From contig NC_088310.1 of assembly GCF_910592395.1 (NCBI RefSeq), positions 18,485,501 through 18,545,500 of the forward strand: a stretch of 60,000 nucleotides of DNA. The letters run 5' to 3'. Below the pieces are notes generated by a model. That model was not told the origin of the DNA. It searched no databases and saw only the letters and a program-made list of their open reading frames with translations. Every line of letters starts with the position of its first letter. The stretch's first letter is position 1. This stretch comes from Lineus longissimus (taxonomy: Eukaryota > Nemertea > Pilidiophora > Heteronemertea > Lineidae). The translations under genes were made by a program, and so were the position numbers. Below are positions 24,969 through 37,600 of this stretch, piece after piece.

Positions 24969-27900
24969 ATTTTGATAGAACAATGAAGTAACCCTAAATT
25001 TTGTTTTCCAGTCGCTCACAGATACGGGCAGACGACTGAGAGTCGAGTGGATTCAGTGGATCGAATGGTTGCGCTGAGGGATGTCCATGTGCAGGATTGA
25101 CGAACCACAGTTCAGCAAATGATGCCTTGACAGACCAATTCAAGGAGAGCCTTCGCTAACATCGTGAAGGGAACGTGTTTGCTGTATGGATGGATTGTAC
25201 ACTTAGATGTCCGTCATTCTTATAGACTATAATGACAATGTTCTAATAGACTATAATGACATTCCAAGGGACTCTCTGGACTTAAGGAAAGCTACGGACA
25301 CAGAGCCCTGACATGATATCCTGCAGCCACCATGAGGACAGCCTATCTCATACCTTCGGAAGGATGCCATCACACGGTAATATAAGCAAATCTCTTTCAG
25401 TTTTTCAAATGTCCTTGATTAGGTTGAGCCTAATTTGAGAAAACTTCTCAGATTCTCTGTTACCTCCCTCTGTAACTGAGAACTTAAACTGCTGATCTAA
25501 GGGTCAAATAAGTCATTGTAATGGCATCAAGCATGTCAAAGAGGGACACGGATTTGTGTCTCTTGCTAAGCCAAAGCAGCGCTGAGAGTCCTGAACGAAG
25601 GTTTTAGAGATGTTGTCTACTAGATATCTAAACAGTGAACACAATGGCCCCTTGAGATTGAATTATCAACTTAGCATGTGCACCTTGCGTAACCTTGATT
25701 TCGTGTTGTCTTTTTTTCTTTTCAGCATGATGAGCCATCCCACAGAAGGGAGAAGGATGTTGTTGACCAAGCACATCCCAGCCATGCTCCCATCGCCGTC
25801 AAGTAACAGTACGACGGTTAGATTGTATTTTGTCACCGTAGGCCTTATCGTTTTATCAAAATATCTGATTGAAAGGTGATTTAATGAAAATTCTAATTTT
25901 TCTGATGGTGAAAAGGCAAATATTTACCTTGCTTATGACTAGCATAGATTCTTTTAATCTATGCTTGGTTATGACTTATGCCATGGTTCAAAATCTTACA
26001 CTTATCAAAAGAAGGAATTGAAATTATAATTTATATGGGGGGGGGGGTTGTTTCTGGCTAACAAGGGAGCCAATAAGGCTCACCGAACCCAAACAAAATA
26101 ATTTTGAAGCAAACTTTTGTGCTTAAGATAGAAGGAAGAACAATTTAGGTTGGGTGGGTTGTTTGTGGCTACCAGAGGAGCCAACAGCCGCCTTGGGCAT
26201 ATCAGGACCCTGAAATTTTTTTCAGGCAAAAGTTATTTTTCTGCTTAAAAAATCACCGAATTCATCAGATATTCATTTGATTATATCCATCCCTTTAGAC
26301 ATGGGGTCCATGTGTTCTTGTTTCGCTGACCCCACGAAACAAGCACACATGTGTCTGATGGAACCATAGGCCTTTCATGCTGTTTCTCGATCTCATCAGT
26401 ACCACAGAGTCAACTGACCGGGCCTAGGCTTCGTTGCCCTGGACCCTCTATCACACTGGCTGGATCAATTGCTCAGTAATGTACTTTCATGCTCGAGACA
26501 ACTGACCAACAGTGATATGTTGAATTTGAATTTCCTCCTTCATAATTTTCTACCTGGGCAATATCCGGGTAGCAACAAATCTTGAAATACCAATACGTCT
26601 TTACAATTGAACTAGAACAGTTTGTTAAACTCTCACTGTTTTATTGAAAATGAAGCTTGCCAGAATATCAAAATGTTGAAATTTTTTATATTAAATTTGA
26701 CTAACAAGACTGATCCTACCCTAGTGGTCACACAGTTCAGTCTTTTTTCATTTTTATTCAAAATACCTTTCATTGTAAAGGCAAGGTCATGATCTGCAGG
26801 TTGGGAAAGTATCTTCTAAACCCGTCATGACAATTTTGGTTTGACTTGATACCGAATTGATCGAGAAAAGTGTCATTTAAAAACGTCAACTTTTATACGT
26901 TTTTGTCCTGTATGAATGTATTTGTAAATCCTGTATGTAAACTAAATGTTTGTAAAATGTCTAAATATATGAGATCTAGACTCCATGACTTGACAAAAAG
27001 TATGGCAAACCCAACTTTTAGTCTTTGCCCTGTCAAGGTCACCTCTTTTGTCATGCAAATAACATGTCAGAAGTGCTTCTTTTGTCATGCTTTGTGGCAG
27101 CCAGCTCTGTCCAGTGGCCATGAGAAATGTGGTTCTTTTGTTATTTAAATTGTGTCCTGCAAGTCAATAGCAGTGACCAAACCTATTGTCAGCTAACATG
27201 ACTCACCTGAAGGCATGCACAATAGGTTTTAATACAATAGCTATCCATGTGTAATAAACATGATGAATGCATGAAGAGGTTTAGTGCTAACTCAAACCAT
27301 TGTGGTGGAGTAGTTGAGTCTATTCTGTTTGATCTCAATTTAGCATTGTGTTGCAAGGATACTTATCAGTGTTTCTTTCTGACATCTTGTAAAGAAGTTG
27401 ACCATGTCTTAAAGAGATAGTGCTACTGTCCTATCTCTTGGTCCTCTTCTTGTATTGGGCTTTCGGAGTGGTGCAGCAAAAAAAAAGGACGATCATCATT
27501 GTATAATGTACAATGTATGTACTCATTTATTAAACATAAGCGCCTGTCACCTGTGTGATGGAGATGGCGACTCCCTCCGATTGCGTAGGTTTTCTCCCGG
27601 TATGCGGGTTTCCTCCTACATGACATTCCAATTCGTCATGTGTCTTCCTTGGAATGTAAAACAATAAAGTTTTTTTGAAAGAGAAACAAGTTTTGTTCTT
27701 ATTGACTTGCCCATTGGGACACCGTCACTAATCGAAACTTTTCACTGGAGCCGTTGTGCTTCACACCAGATTTTGACCTTGAAAAATAGCTTCCGATGTC
27801 TTGCATCCCAATGGAAGTTGGAAATGACACGCTTTTAGTGTTGTCAGTTTAATTCAGCCCCCAAGGTCATCTTACCTGGTGGATTATGCATAAAGTTGCA

Positions 27901-28184
27901 ACAACCATTGGACTACAAGCGTACTGACCTTTGCACCCCAAGGAGTCCATTGATCATAGTCTTTGTTATGCAGGGTAGTTCAATACCACATAACACTCCA
28001 GCTGTTTTCATACTGGGTATTCCAGTGGCGTCAAATTTGTGCCCTTGTGCACCCTACGTAACAAATGATGTTACCATTTGACTTGATGTGTGTAAAGCAG
28101 GGTATGCTTGTGGTGCGCTTGTCCGCAGCAATAACCAAACACAATCATCAGACACTGCACTACTGTACATCCTTACATACATTT
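24969..28184. other. Intergenic, no recognisable gene
   Basis: A small hairpin TAGCATAGATT...AATCTATGCTT stands at 25938-25966, and a widespread GGTTTTCTCCCGGTATGCGG motif near 27590 probably marks another old repeat. Confidence 0.35.
26037..26220 (+). repeat. G run followed by a diverged direct repeat
   Basis: After a run of about 10 G, GGTTGTTTCTGGCTAACAAG and GGTTGTTTGTGGCTACCAGA begin two similar segments of about 100 bp. Confidence 0.5.
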
Positions 28185-28299
28185 GGTGATATGAATAAAG
28201 AGTAGTAAATGCTTTTATCTAAAACTCCATGTACATTTACACTTGGTCTTTCTGTACAAAATTGAAGTAAAAGCATTTGCTAGCCTTTATTATATCACC
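28185..28299. mobile_element. Hairpin MITE family, copy 3
   Basis: GGTGATATGAATAAAG to ATATCACC, with the shared loop words CTCCATGTACATTTACACT. Confidence 0.78.
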
Positions 28300-28735
28300 A
28301 ATTGTGTTGACAGGCTCAAGCCTGGCACAACTACAGATAGCCCAACTGACCAGATGGAGAAGTCACGAAAATAGCTCTCTCATCATTGGACCATGGCCTC
28401 TCTCACAGCCTCCACCATGGACACCAGATTCCCTACATTTAATTAGTACGACAATGGCAACCCAGATAGGAAGATAAACAAGATGAAAAATCATGCTGCT
28501 GCAAGAGTCCACTCCATGGTACTCAGCTCTCTGGCCCCATTACCAAGGTGCCCAATCCATGACCTCGCAGAGTGGGGAAAGATTTCCAGTAACAACATGT
28601 CCTCGTCTGATAATTTTTCAAACCAAAAGACTTTAAGAGGTGGTGAAATGCACTCCTTATTACAACCCTTAATTTCACCAGCCACAGAAGATCGGGTAGC
28701 TAAATTGTTTACCGTAAATCTACTCCCAGCTCGAA

Positions 28736-28929
28736 TATGTGACCCGTTCCAGCAAAACCAGTCGCATGTCGCTCTGAGCTTGGCAGGTTGAGACGGACCG
28801 TTTGTTCATTTCACTATTGTCTGCCTTTTGTGAAATCTGACGACATCAATTTCTTCTATTATCTCCAGGTGTCATATAGGCTCATCTTATGTGCGACATG
28901 CGACTGGTTTTGCTAGAACGGGTCACATA
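28736..28929. mobile_element. MITE with TGTGACCC terminal inverted repeats
   Basis: 37-bp terminal arms at 28736-28772 and 28893-28929 match with one or two differences, flanked by TA. No coding capacity. The same terminal motif is found at 29728-29962. Confidence 0.75.
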
Positions 28930-28983
28930 TGGTCAATCGATTGGCCACTGTGATGACTATGATTCGGAATCTGAAGGCTGAAT

Positions 28984-29637
28984 ATGCTAAAACAACAACC
29001 AATTGGGAGACTAGTGGTGAAGATCATTATTGGTATTAATGAACTATACAAAAAGACTAATATGGTAATGGCGTACTTCGGTCATGCAAATGCAAACATT
29101 CGATATGCTCTCTTTAAGAGTTTTGCTAGCGGTCTATATGAGTTTCAGTTCTGGGACACAACATCTCATTACGGTACATTGAAAATGTATATACAGCGTG
29201 GAGGAATTGTGTAAGAAAGATTTTGTGCATACCGAGTAGGACTCATAATCAGTTAATTCCGCTTATAATTAATTACTGTAATATGGAGACACTTCTGGAA
29301 AGGCGGACATTGAGATACATAGAACATATGTTCAAATCAGATAACATTTACTTAATGTTATGTAAGAACTTGTTACTGGAGGGAAGCGCATCGAACCTGA
29401 GTAAAAACTTTATCAAAATCAGTCGGAAATATGGTTTTTGTAAATATGACGCTGTCCGCATAAATTACTCGTATTCAATTGTAAACAGAGTTGATGAGAA
29501 CGCTGAAGCATTCAGAACCGCACAGCAAATCAGGGAGTTACTAAAATTGAGGGAGTCCGGTCATTGTCTCCTATCAAAGGAAGAGTTAGGACAAATTATA
29601 GACTTTCTTTGCACACTTAATAACATAGGATGAATTT
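28984..29637 (+). pseudogene. Truncated LINE (non-LTR retrotransposon) ORF2, C-terminal region
   Basis: Two frames joined by a frameshift near 29180-29214. The first has GRLVVKIIIGINELYKK and ALFKSFASGLYEFQFWDT. The second has WRNCVRKILCIPSRTHNQLI and MFKSDNIYLMLCKNLLLEGS, then NLSKNFIKISRKYG. This order (LFKSYCxxLYGxxLWD, WRKxxRxxxxxPxxTH, SNNxxxxLCxxL) is the region after the reverse-transcriptase palm in invertebrate LINE proteins. The catalytic core and endonuclease are missing, so the copy is dead. It lies between two TGTGACCC-type MITEs. Confidence 0.8.
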
Positions 29638-29727
29638 ATTGTAATGCACTTAATGTTCAAAGATAAGTTGATCTGCACTTTGCACGAAAAAAGCTGTACT
29701 ATTTTTTGTACCAATAATGTATATATA

Positions 29728-29962
29728 TGTGACCCCGCACATCAAACCAGGGATTAAGTCGCATTGGAAAGTATTGAGAAAACAAGGATAAAAGCAATGG
29801 AATTAATAGAGAAATATGTTGAAAAGCCGTTTTTCAAACAGTCATAACTTTGTAACCAAATAAGATAATGAAGTTGGGGTGGTACCAAAATGAAGCTTGA
29901 AGCCTGAGGGATTTGAAGAGCCAAAATGCGACTTAATCCCTGGATTGATGTGCGGGGTCACA
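29728..29962. mobile_element. MITE with TGTGACCCCGCACATC terminal inverted repeats
   Basis: The arms run about 40 bp with a TA target duplication, suggesting mobilisation by a Tc1/mariner-like transposase. It shares TGTGACCC with the element at 28736 but the rest of the arm differs, so it is a related subfamily. Confidence 0.75.
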
Positions 29963-30280
29963 TATTTATATATTTTCAGAGAACGGCATCAGTGTAATAC
30001 TACTACAAGTGGCAGTGCATGGTGTTGGTACATTGTCCTCCTGGCCAGGTCAGTCTGATGCCCAAGTTGTCCCTTTAAGTGCTAGGCTCATAATCAAGTG
30101 ATTCCGTTTTGATTCATGTTATTGGGCAAGACACTCAACCCAAAACTGCCTAATTCTATCAACTTAAAACAAAATGTAAAACTGTGGTCCCTTGTTGACC
30201 TTCCTGGAGTCTTGGCCCCAGGGCAGGGGCTACAAATTACACAATCAAGTGATGAGACTGAAAACTGGGTCTCTTCGCCA

Positions 30281-30392
30281 ATGAACATGAATAAAGAGTT
30301 ATGCTTATATCTAAAACTCCATGTACATTTACACTTGGCCTTTCTGTACAAAATTGAAGTAAAAGCATTTGCTAGCTTTTATTCAGGCACCA
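30281..30392. mobile_element. Hairpin MITE family, copy 4 (left arm shortened)
   Basis: Loop and right arm are intact, but the left arm lacks most of the AGTAAATGCTTTTA segment, so the hairpin is broken. Confidence 0.68.
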
Positions 30393-31588
30393 ATTGATTT
30401 GGCTTGTTTGGCTTAGTGGTAGTAGGCTCTTTATAAAAGCAAAGCCTCGGCGACATGCCACTGTTTCGTGAATTGTTAACGGATGATGACTACAAGTACA
30501 ACAGACGGTGCAGTCTTCACAGACTCGGCACTCGCTGTACCGCAACATGGGGGAAAATAAATCTCAACGATATCTCACAAACTCTGACTCACTGTCAAGC
30601 AACGTTAACCCTGAGTTGACAGAGTAAATTGGGAGTTCATCCATAAAAACAACAAAGACATGCACCAATGTGTGTGTTTTGAGCAAACCTTTATTTCAGA
30701 AAAGACGACACTGCACCTGACTGGCTTCACAGTACTGTAGGTCTAAACCCTTGTTTCAGAATGCACTGTTGAATAGAGCTTGGGTGAATTGGCTAATATA
30801 CATTAATCACTGAGACTGTTACCATGATCACATGCTTCATCTCAGTGACATGGATTAATACTGGTTATAAACCATTCAATGTGATTGCAAATTATTTCAG
30901 CAGAGGATTGATGGATTCATGCTAGAAAAATAGAATATTCAATGTGAACTCTGGTGTAGGCCTATCTTCAATAAGGGGATTTCGCACACCAACGACTCGG
31001 CCTCCTTTTTACATTTTCTTGGGGGGTGAAAATTAACCGTCTCCATTTCCTATTCATAAGTCTGGCACAGATCAGTTAGCCAGATTAGGCCTGCTGATCA
31101 TGTGGATAATTACTGGGTTCCATTCAGTAACTTGCGTATGACGGTTGGAATATTGGAGTATCAAAAACCATATGGACCACAGGATGCCATATAACTGGCC
31201 CGGATTCCTGGCCTTCAACTTATCCAACTTCCATATTTGATATACTTTTGGCATAGCCATTGCCAATTTCCATTGCCAATTGCCAATTGCCATTGCCAGG
31301 TTTTGAACGAACCCATCGCCGAAGTCATTCGCATTTCCCGCGTTATGAACTTGCCGAGGAAGGTCACATGACAGACAAAAATAGATTCATACGAGAAACT
31401 TGCATAAATTAACAAGTCCCCCCTTCGCTTGGTATATTCGAAGTATGGTGAATTCGCAACCAGGTTTGGATGGACGGCAAAAAAATACGTCTCTGTTTTC
31501 TTATTTTAACCGCATTTGGCTGATCCCCAATTTAAAGGGGTGACTGAATCGCTTTTCCAAAACCGACTGCTAACTGCTGACGTCCAAA
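30393..31588. other. ITPK1 upstream region
   Basis: No TATA box is obvious near the ITPK1 start. A run of TGCCAATTGCCATTGCC words lies at 31257-31300. The promoter cannot be placed from sequence. Confidence 0.3.
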
Positions 31589-31665
31589 ATGCCGCGGGTT
31601 GGGGTGTGGATCACGGAGAAAAAGTACAAAAAGCTGAACTTCCACCATTTTGAAGAAGTGTGCAG
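31589..31665 (+). CDS. ITPK1: ITPK1 coding exon 1
   Basis: Starts at ATG in the context CAAAATGC and encodes residues 1-25 plus two bases of codon 26. It carries the first beta strand and the EKKYKKLNF block. K12 aligns with human K18, a substrate-contacting lysine. The donor is CAG|GTAAAC, and the exon ends two bases into codon 26. Confidence 0.9.
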
Positions 31666-34600
31666 GTAAACAAACACTAAACAGTGCAGACCAGCACACC
31701 CTATTTTCATTTCAGCATACTTAATTTTCTAGATACGCATGTACCACCTAGGGAGACCACTGTACAAAATATTTTCATGATCAAACACGAAGTGACCATA
31801 AAAATGCCATTCAAGTCAATCACCCAATGGCAAACGACACATCGGAACTTCGGTCCTCAATGATCATGATCATGCATGGCGACGTTACGGTTTGGGCGTA
31901 ACTGACAAGTGACATGACCTCTACACATATCTCAAAGAAAACACTGTGCTGCGCTCAACTGCGAATCATGCATATAAGTTGGCGTATTTTGTTCATGCAT
32001 CTGGACATGGCTCTGGACATGGCTCATTCGTCATTGCCTTCCTGGTGGTATTCTCTGTTGAATAGTAATAATGGTCACCACCTGTCTGCTTTTAATTTAA
32101 TTGCATGTTTCATAACTCATATATTTCTTCTTCTATTCTTCTAGGGATGCCAATATTGAAGTTGTCACGGTAAGATTCCTGTCAGATGAAGTAGTGGCAT
32201 GTACCGTATGTTGCTTAAGAATAAACCATTCTTGAAGACCAGGCAGGGGCTCTCTTTCAACATCGGAAGAAGTCTTGTGTTGAGGAACTTAAAAATTTCC
32301 AGACAGTCAATCTTTGGACATCCTGGAAGAGGCCACCAACAGCTTTCCTACATACACCAGCTCCTCTGTTTTTGACGCTGTTTCTAATATAACTCTTTTT
32401 AAGTCATGTCCTCGGCTGTAAATATCATATTCTACAGTCCTGTTTCATTTCTTTTCCTCATCCCACACTGAATATAGGCCTATATGAAATGTTGGGACAG
32501 TCTGCCTGGCAAGGTTTGGAGTTGCTGCCTCCTCAAGCTAAGCTGGGCTTAAAATCACCTGAAGATCATGCAATTTCAGACTCCCTTTTTTCGATGACCA
32601 CCATCCATTATTCCATCTCTGTTCTCTTAAAATTCTCCTCATTTGTGATATTTTTTGATGGTGTAGTGGTTAGACTGACTAGCATAATCAGGTTGCCTGG
32701 GGTTTCTTAGAATATTGGACGGATCATTGCTGTATCATATCTGTGTCCTTGGGAAAGCCTAACAATTACCCTCTGTAAGACTGGCATCCTGCTCAGAACA
32801 GAGGTGATTGGAAAACTGGGCGACAGCCCTGCAGATTTCCTTTGAAACAATAAAAAACTTACTATGAGACCAAATGCAACTGACAATCGGGCCAAATTGA
32901 TGCTGCATGATATATCAATCAATGTCTAATTGAGTTAGGTCAGTCTACTTCAGCTGAACATGTAGGCCCCTACAGTTGGGCTAAGGGCTGACATAATTTT
33001 AAAGTGACAAGTTGTCTTGAAAACATTTGACAAGGCTACATGTGTACTCCATTTCACGAAAAATTGGGACTGCACGCCAAAAAAGCCGAAAATTGTCAGT
33101 ATCTCGCTCCATGCTGCATTCATGATGCACTGTCCAATTCTGGCGAATTGAGTGTTTTTAGATACTTATGAATTTGAAGTTTCAGTTGAAATATAACGTT
33201 TTGTGCTCTCATCATCATCATCATCAACGAATCATTACCGGCGTCCTAACCCTATTGGGTTTTTGCCGGAAGTATGGAGTCCACTAGAGGCTACTGTCCA
33301 CCTGGCACAGACACTCATGTACAAGTGACCACAGCCTTTAGTCTCATCCGACATACCCTCGAGTGTACGTTGCATATCTCAAACTCTTTCACTTTCACAG
33401 CAGCTTGTTAATAAAATATACAATGGAACCTCCCTAAACGGACACCTCTTTAAGGACACTAGTTTTGGTCCCAAATTGGTTGTTTCAATTCAATTTGACC
33501 TCTCTAATCAGGACACCTCTCAATTACGGATAGCATTTGTCAGTCCCGAGGGTGTCCTTAATAGGGAGGTTCTATTCTACTGTAGTTCAATGACTCAGTG
33601 AGTAATGCACCACATGATGTACATGTATGTAGGCCTTTAAACACATTCCGTGATTGACAGCTGCATGAACTAATACATCATGCCTTTGAATATATATGAA
33701 TAATAGGCCTACTCCTACACACACAATCTGTCAATGATTTTTCTGCTTTGTAACTATACATCAAGGTGTACCTTTTATTTGAGGCATAACATAAGAAAAA
33801 ACTTCTGAAACTCCAGTATGTTATGCTAGATCCCATGATAAATAGGCCAAATCGATATTTTCAAGTCACACACTTATAAAAATTGGGTTATGAGCCCGGC
33901 GCCTGCATCATTCTACTGCTATCCAAAGATGGACGCATCACAATTCTTGCCTTGGTAGATCGTGGTCGGGAATGCTTTAGTTGTCGGACAGACCTCCGAC
34001 AAAGCTATGTTGTAATTAATTGTCAGCTTCTGTTTTCATTTGCAAGGCAACTCGCAATGCAACAGTTTATGAACTAAACAGACATCTGACGTAATGAAGC
34101 CATTGCACAGTGCCAACTTTTTGGCTGGGAGTGTCTTGGGTATGCCAGACCACCTGGCTGTCTTTTCCGCCAGAGTTGGCATCCAGTGTGCTGCAAGCTC
34201 AAAGGTTGACTTTGGCCACAACTTGAAATCATAAAGCACTTAGAACTCCTTCAAACGTAGTGAATGCTTATTTCAAGGGCAGGAGTATGTTCTTTGTTTT
34301 CCAGAGAATAGACTGCCGGCCTTGAAATGAGCATTTCATTCATTTGGAAAGAGTTCCTTCAGGATTTGGAGGTCTAGCCAAAATGGTGGTACGTCTGGTC
34401 ACCCCTTAACCGGAGCACCGCATCTGACCGTGCGGCACATCCGTTACCTGTTTGTTGTTGACGTGCTGACGCACATATACATGTATCCAGGCGGTAAATC
34501 TATAAATCCGATCAAACAATTATTTGTTCAATGCCAGTGTGATATAATGAAATCAGTAAGTTATGTCACCGATCTATCTTGTTAGCTTTATGATTTGCGT

Positions 34601-37600
34601 GGCAATAGCGCGGGGAGAATATCAATTATGGATCCACGCTTGTAATCAACGCTGTATATTTACAGCATATTTGATCTACATGTAGTTACGTAGGGCAGGT
34701 CGATTAATTGCGACATGGATGGAATTTGGTTCAGTCGATTGGAGTTGCATATGGGAACAAATTGACTGAAATTGTGTTGGGTCTTATAAGGCCTATTTCA
34801 AAACACGGTGCGTGTTCTATTTGGATCAAGACCTATTCGGTTCAACATGTAAATGGGATTTTGATTCGCCCAAACCCACCTTAACCAGCCTTAAGCGAAC
34901 TAACCCGAGTTCCATCATTCTGGCGTGCCTCAAAACAGGATGCTTTGGTTAGCATTTTGGTCTTGGGGCCGTTGGGGAGGAGCGAAATGACTTTTGATGC
35001 CACTTTTCAGGCAAAATCATGGCCATAAACACATTTTCTGGTGCCCTCTGGGGGAGCATATGCCCCCTGCAGCTCCCCTCTAGCTACACGCCTGATAAGG
35101 ACACCTATTTCAGTGCCAATTTGGCCTTGGGTACTTGGCATTGTTAGAGAAGACTTTAGAAGGTGTTGAAGGTCATTTGGAGTGCACCGATTCTTCTGCT
35201 GATCTGCTGGTCACACAAATGTGGAGAATATGTCGCTCACAATTCATAAAAGTCATTATACTTGTTTATTGTGCATATATGTCAAAGGTTCAAAGCAAAT
35301 CAAGTCTTTAAGGTTGAATAACTTGTTTTAAAACTGAATCAATATAGGATCAATAAAAGTTCAATGATAATTTGGAGTGATCTAAAAATTTTTTTTGAGT
35401 GTTGTTTGGCTGTTTCATTAACCCTGACCTCGTTAATCAGGGCTGGCAATATCACCCACATACCCCTCATTGCCCTTTTGAGAACACTTCTTGAAGCATA
35501 TTTGAGTAGTTTTATAATTTGTAGACATATGTTTGAGAACAACCTAGGTTTCTAAGTGTTCTACAGTATGTGTGACAATTGGGATGGTCTCAATTATATG
35601 ATGTCCTCAAACAGTGGAACCTAATTGTTGAAATTGCTTGTCCTAAATCAGTCCACACTAACTTGTTCAGGCTTTGTGAATATCTACAATTCTCACAAAA
35701 GGTCCTAAAATCTGCTTTGTGATATACATGTATAGTTCATGATTATACATGCTTCCTGAAATTGGTGGCTTGCATTGGAACTAACTTTTTCCCCTTGTGT
35801 CATTAAAGGCATTCAAGTGTGTTGGTCAACCATGACTATCTCCTTTGTCCCTCCACCATAAGGCCTAGTTTCCTCTTATCACATCACTATTTCGGACACT
35901 CAGCGCCCCATTTCTGGAAAGGTGTATACTGTGTGCCAACTACAACTACAGGAGAGCTACTCTATCACATTATGAATAAGGACACCATGTCGTCCTCAAT
36001 AGAGAGTTGTCCTGATTACAGAGGTCAAATTCTATGAGAACGACCAGTTTGGCGCCCGATGCTGTGTCCTTGAGGGGGTGTCTTTATTAGAGAGGTGCCA
36101 CTGTGGGAGGTTCCTCTGTCGTCTATGGTCTATGGTCTATCAGAGCAAGAATTGGTGACGGGATCACGCCCACTGTTTGTTTGGCAACCCCGTTATTTTC
36201 CGACATCAGTAGTTTGATTCAAGACAAAGACGGCCTCAGATGCATGAAGTAAAAAGACTAAAACCGTCTTTATTCTTGCCAATATGGGTAAGGATACTCG
36301 AAAATCCTTTCTATGAGGTCAGTGGTAATCAGGCCTATGATTGATATGCATGCAAGTATAGGCCTGGTCATTGATATGAGAAAGGATTTTATGCTATATG
36401 AATGATATTTGGCGTAACTGCCAGGGTAAGCCACTTAGAAGTGGTATTTCAGTTCATGGAGGTCGATGAGGGTCTTACTCGATGATTTTAAAATACAGTA
36501 GAACCTCTCTGCTAAGGACACCCTCGGGACTGACAAGTGCTGTCCTTAATAGAGAGATGTCTGATTAGAGAGGTCATATTGAATTCAACCAATTTTGGAC
36601 CAAAACTAGTGTCCTTAATAGAGAGGTTGTCCTCAATAGAGAGGTGTCCGCTAAGGGATATTCTTCTGTTCCTCAAGAAACTGGCCCAGATTATTCAATT
36701 GTCTGTTATGGGTCAAGTCCTCTCACCGAGTTGTCAAGTTGATGCAAAATATCAAAAATTGGCACAGTATTCATGTATTAAGTTTCAAGATGTTTGTCGT
36801 TAAAACTTACATGGGGCTGGATATTGTTGAGAATGTTTGCTCACAAGTGGAATTCAGCCAACAGGTTGAAAATTTGTGCAATTGTCCTTGTCTCCTGATC
36901 AATTCATGCACTATCACACGCCTTAAAGGGGGACTATAGCATGTTTAGGCAGGAGCAGATCGTTAAATTGGCCATCTCCAGGTGACTAGGATGGACAGTA
37001 AGGGCAATGGATGTTTGATTCAGCACTAAATACATTCCTCATACAAGCGTGACTAGTTTCAACGTACTGTGAGATGGGAGAGGCCCCTATTGGCAACTTA
37101 GTGCAATGTTATCATGCCTAATGAGCAACTGTTTATAGTGTCCCTTTAATGGGATAGTGTTGACTCAAAGTTCCCTATAGGGATCGTTGATCACGACAGC
37201 AATGTTGACATATATATTCGGAACATATTTGCGCAATTGGAAATTTCAAACTCTCAATTCAAATTTCAACTTTTTCATGAACGGCATAGGCCATTAATGA
37301 GAGGCCCCTATTGGCAACTTAGTGTAATGTTATCATGCCTTATGACCAACTGTCTATAGTGTCCCTTTAATGGGATAGTGATGACTCAAAGTTCCCTATA
37401 GGGATCGCTGATCACAACAGCAATGTTGACATATATATTCGGAACATATTTGCGCAATTGGAAATTTCAAACTCAATTCAAATTTTAACTTTTCATGAAT
37501 GGCATTATCCAATTTCTATGCCATGTGGGGTGTAAACGCGACACATATTTCTGACAACATCACATAACTCATGATACTGTGATGAGCATTGTGATCGGAT

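Noticed and set aside
11029-31588. GON7 or UBR7, the expected vertebrate neighbours of LYSET
   Set aside because: No open frame resembling remembered GON7 or the UBR/PHD cysteine pattern of UBR7 was found on either strand.
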